5,036 nucleotides of DNA from the NCBI GenBank assembly GCA_029939385.1, contig JAOZSZ010000126.1, forward strand, positions 1 through 5,036. The letters run 5' to 3'. Source of the stretch: Pontiella sp. (lineage in GTDB: Bacteria; Verrucomicrobiota; Kiritimatiellia; Kiritimatiellales; Pontiellaceae). Below the pieces are notes generated by a model. The model was not told the origin of the DNA. It saw only the letters and a program-made list of their open reading frames with translations, and did no database searches. Below, piece after piece: positions 4,878 through 5,036 of the stretch (its first letter is position 1; the number at the start of each line of letters is the position of its first letter). The translations under genes were made by a program, and so were the position numbers.

Positions 4878-5036
4878 ATGAACAAAAATAAAATCAACAA
4901 AACTCCCCGCCGCTCGGCTTCGAGCAAGACCACGGCAGCTTCTGGCTATTCAATCGGCAATCATCAATCGGCAATCGGCAATTCTGAAGCAATCTCGCAC
5001 CGCGAGTTGCTGAAGAAAGTTCGCCGAATTCAGATC
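4878..5036 (+). CDS. DUF58 domain protein, N-terminal part (cut by window end)
   Basis: The frame is open from ATG 4878 to the last base, giving 53 residues with no stop. The last visible residues, SHRELLKKVRRIQI, match the usual opening of DUF58 proteins (ELLKKVRRIEIRT-like). These proteins are encoded beside moxR and are thought to be membrane-linked partners of that ATPase. The first 38 or so residues are an unusual extension. They are rich in Lys, Ser, Thr and Asn and include YSIGNHQSAIGNS, which is encoded by an inverted copy of the 31-bp repeat (4952-4982). The extension is probably disordered, which would explain why it tolerates the repeat. There is no recognisable ribosome site before the ATG. 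Either translation starts poorly here, or it is coupled to upstream genes. Confidence 0.8.
   Translation, partial: MNKNKINKTPRRSASSKTTAASGYSIGNHQSAIGNSEAISHRELLKKVRRIQI
4952..4982 (-). repeat. 31-bp interspersed repeat, inverted copy C, inside DUF58 gene
   Basis: Read on the minus strand, this matches copy A (4421-4451) in 29 of 31 bases and copy B in 25 of 31. It lies wholly within the DUF58 coding frame, in phase, and is translated as the low-complexity peptide SIGNHQSAIGN. Because it is inverted relative to A and B, the transcript could pair with either. Pairing B with C would make a hairpin whose 86-base loop contains the DUF58 start codon. Confidence 0.85.

Overview
The window most likely comes from a bacterium of the PVC group (Kiritimatiellota, Lentisphaerae or Verrucomicrobia-like). 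This is an inference from three things: a PEP-CTERM exported protein at the left, a moxR gene followed by a DUF58 gene at the right, and short interspersed repeats, including one of the kind that reads SAIGNS when translated. No rRNA or tRNA gene is present to settle the taxonomy.

Layout. The left half (about 1-2700) looks like accessory DNA. It starts with a 46-codon minus-strand ORF that reads like the tail of a lost transposase. A PEP-CTERM protein gene follows on the plus strand. Next is a 519-base stretch without a convincing gene (898-1416). It holds a REP-like double hairpin and a GC-rich, stem-rich segment that might be a decayed group II intron 5' end. Then come two AT-rich minus-strand genes that form a small operon. 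The first encodes a small secreted protein with eight cysteines, the second an unrecognised exported protein of about 259 residues. A 14-bp perfect inverted repeat (53-66 and 2671-2684) brackets this whole half, and each copy has a small hairpin just outside it.

The right half (2861-5036) looks like core genome and is all on the plus strand: trmL (tRNA wobble-position 2'-O-methyltransferase), moxR (AAA+ ATPase), a four-helix-bundle protein of the 23S rRNA intervening-sequence (S23) family, and the start of a DUF58 protein cut by the window edge. MoxR and DUF58 proteins are normally encoded next to each other and are thought to act together, in cell-envelope or metal-insertion and chaperone-like roles. 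Here the pair is split by the four-helix-bundle gene.

The most notable signal is a 31-bp repeat present three times in about 560 bases. Copies A and B lie in the same direction on either side of the four-helix-bundle gene. Copy C is inverted and lies inside the DUF58 reading frame, where it adds an in-frame low-complexity segment. This suggests that the four-helix-bundle gene and its repeats arrived together as a small cassette, or that the repeats are mobile and use this gap. No CRISPR array, integrase, intact transposase or toxin-antitoxin pair was seen.
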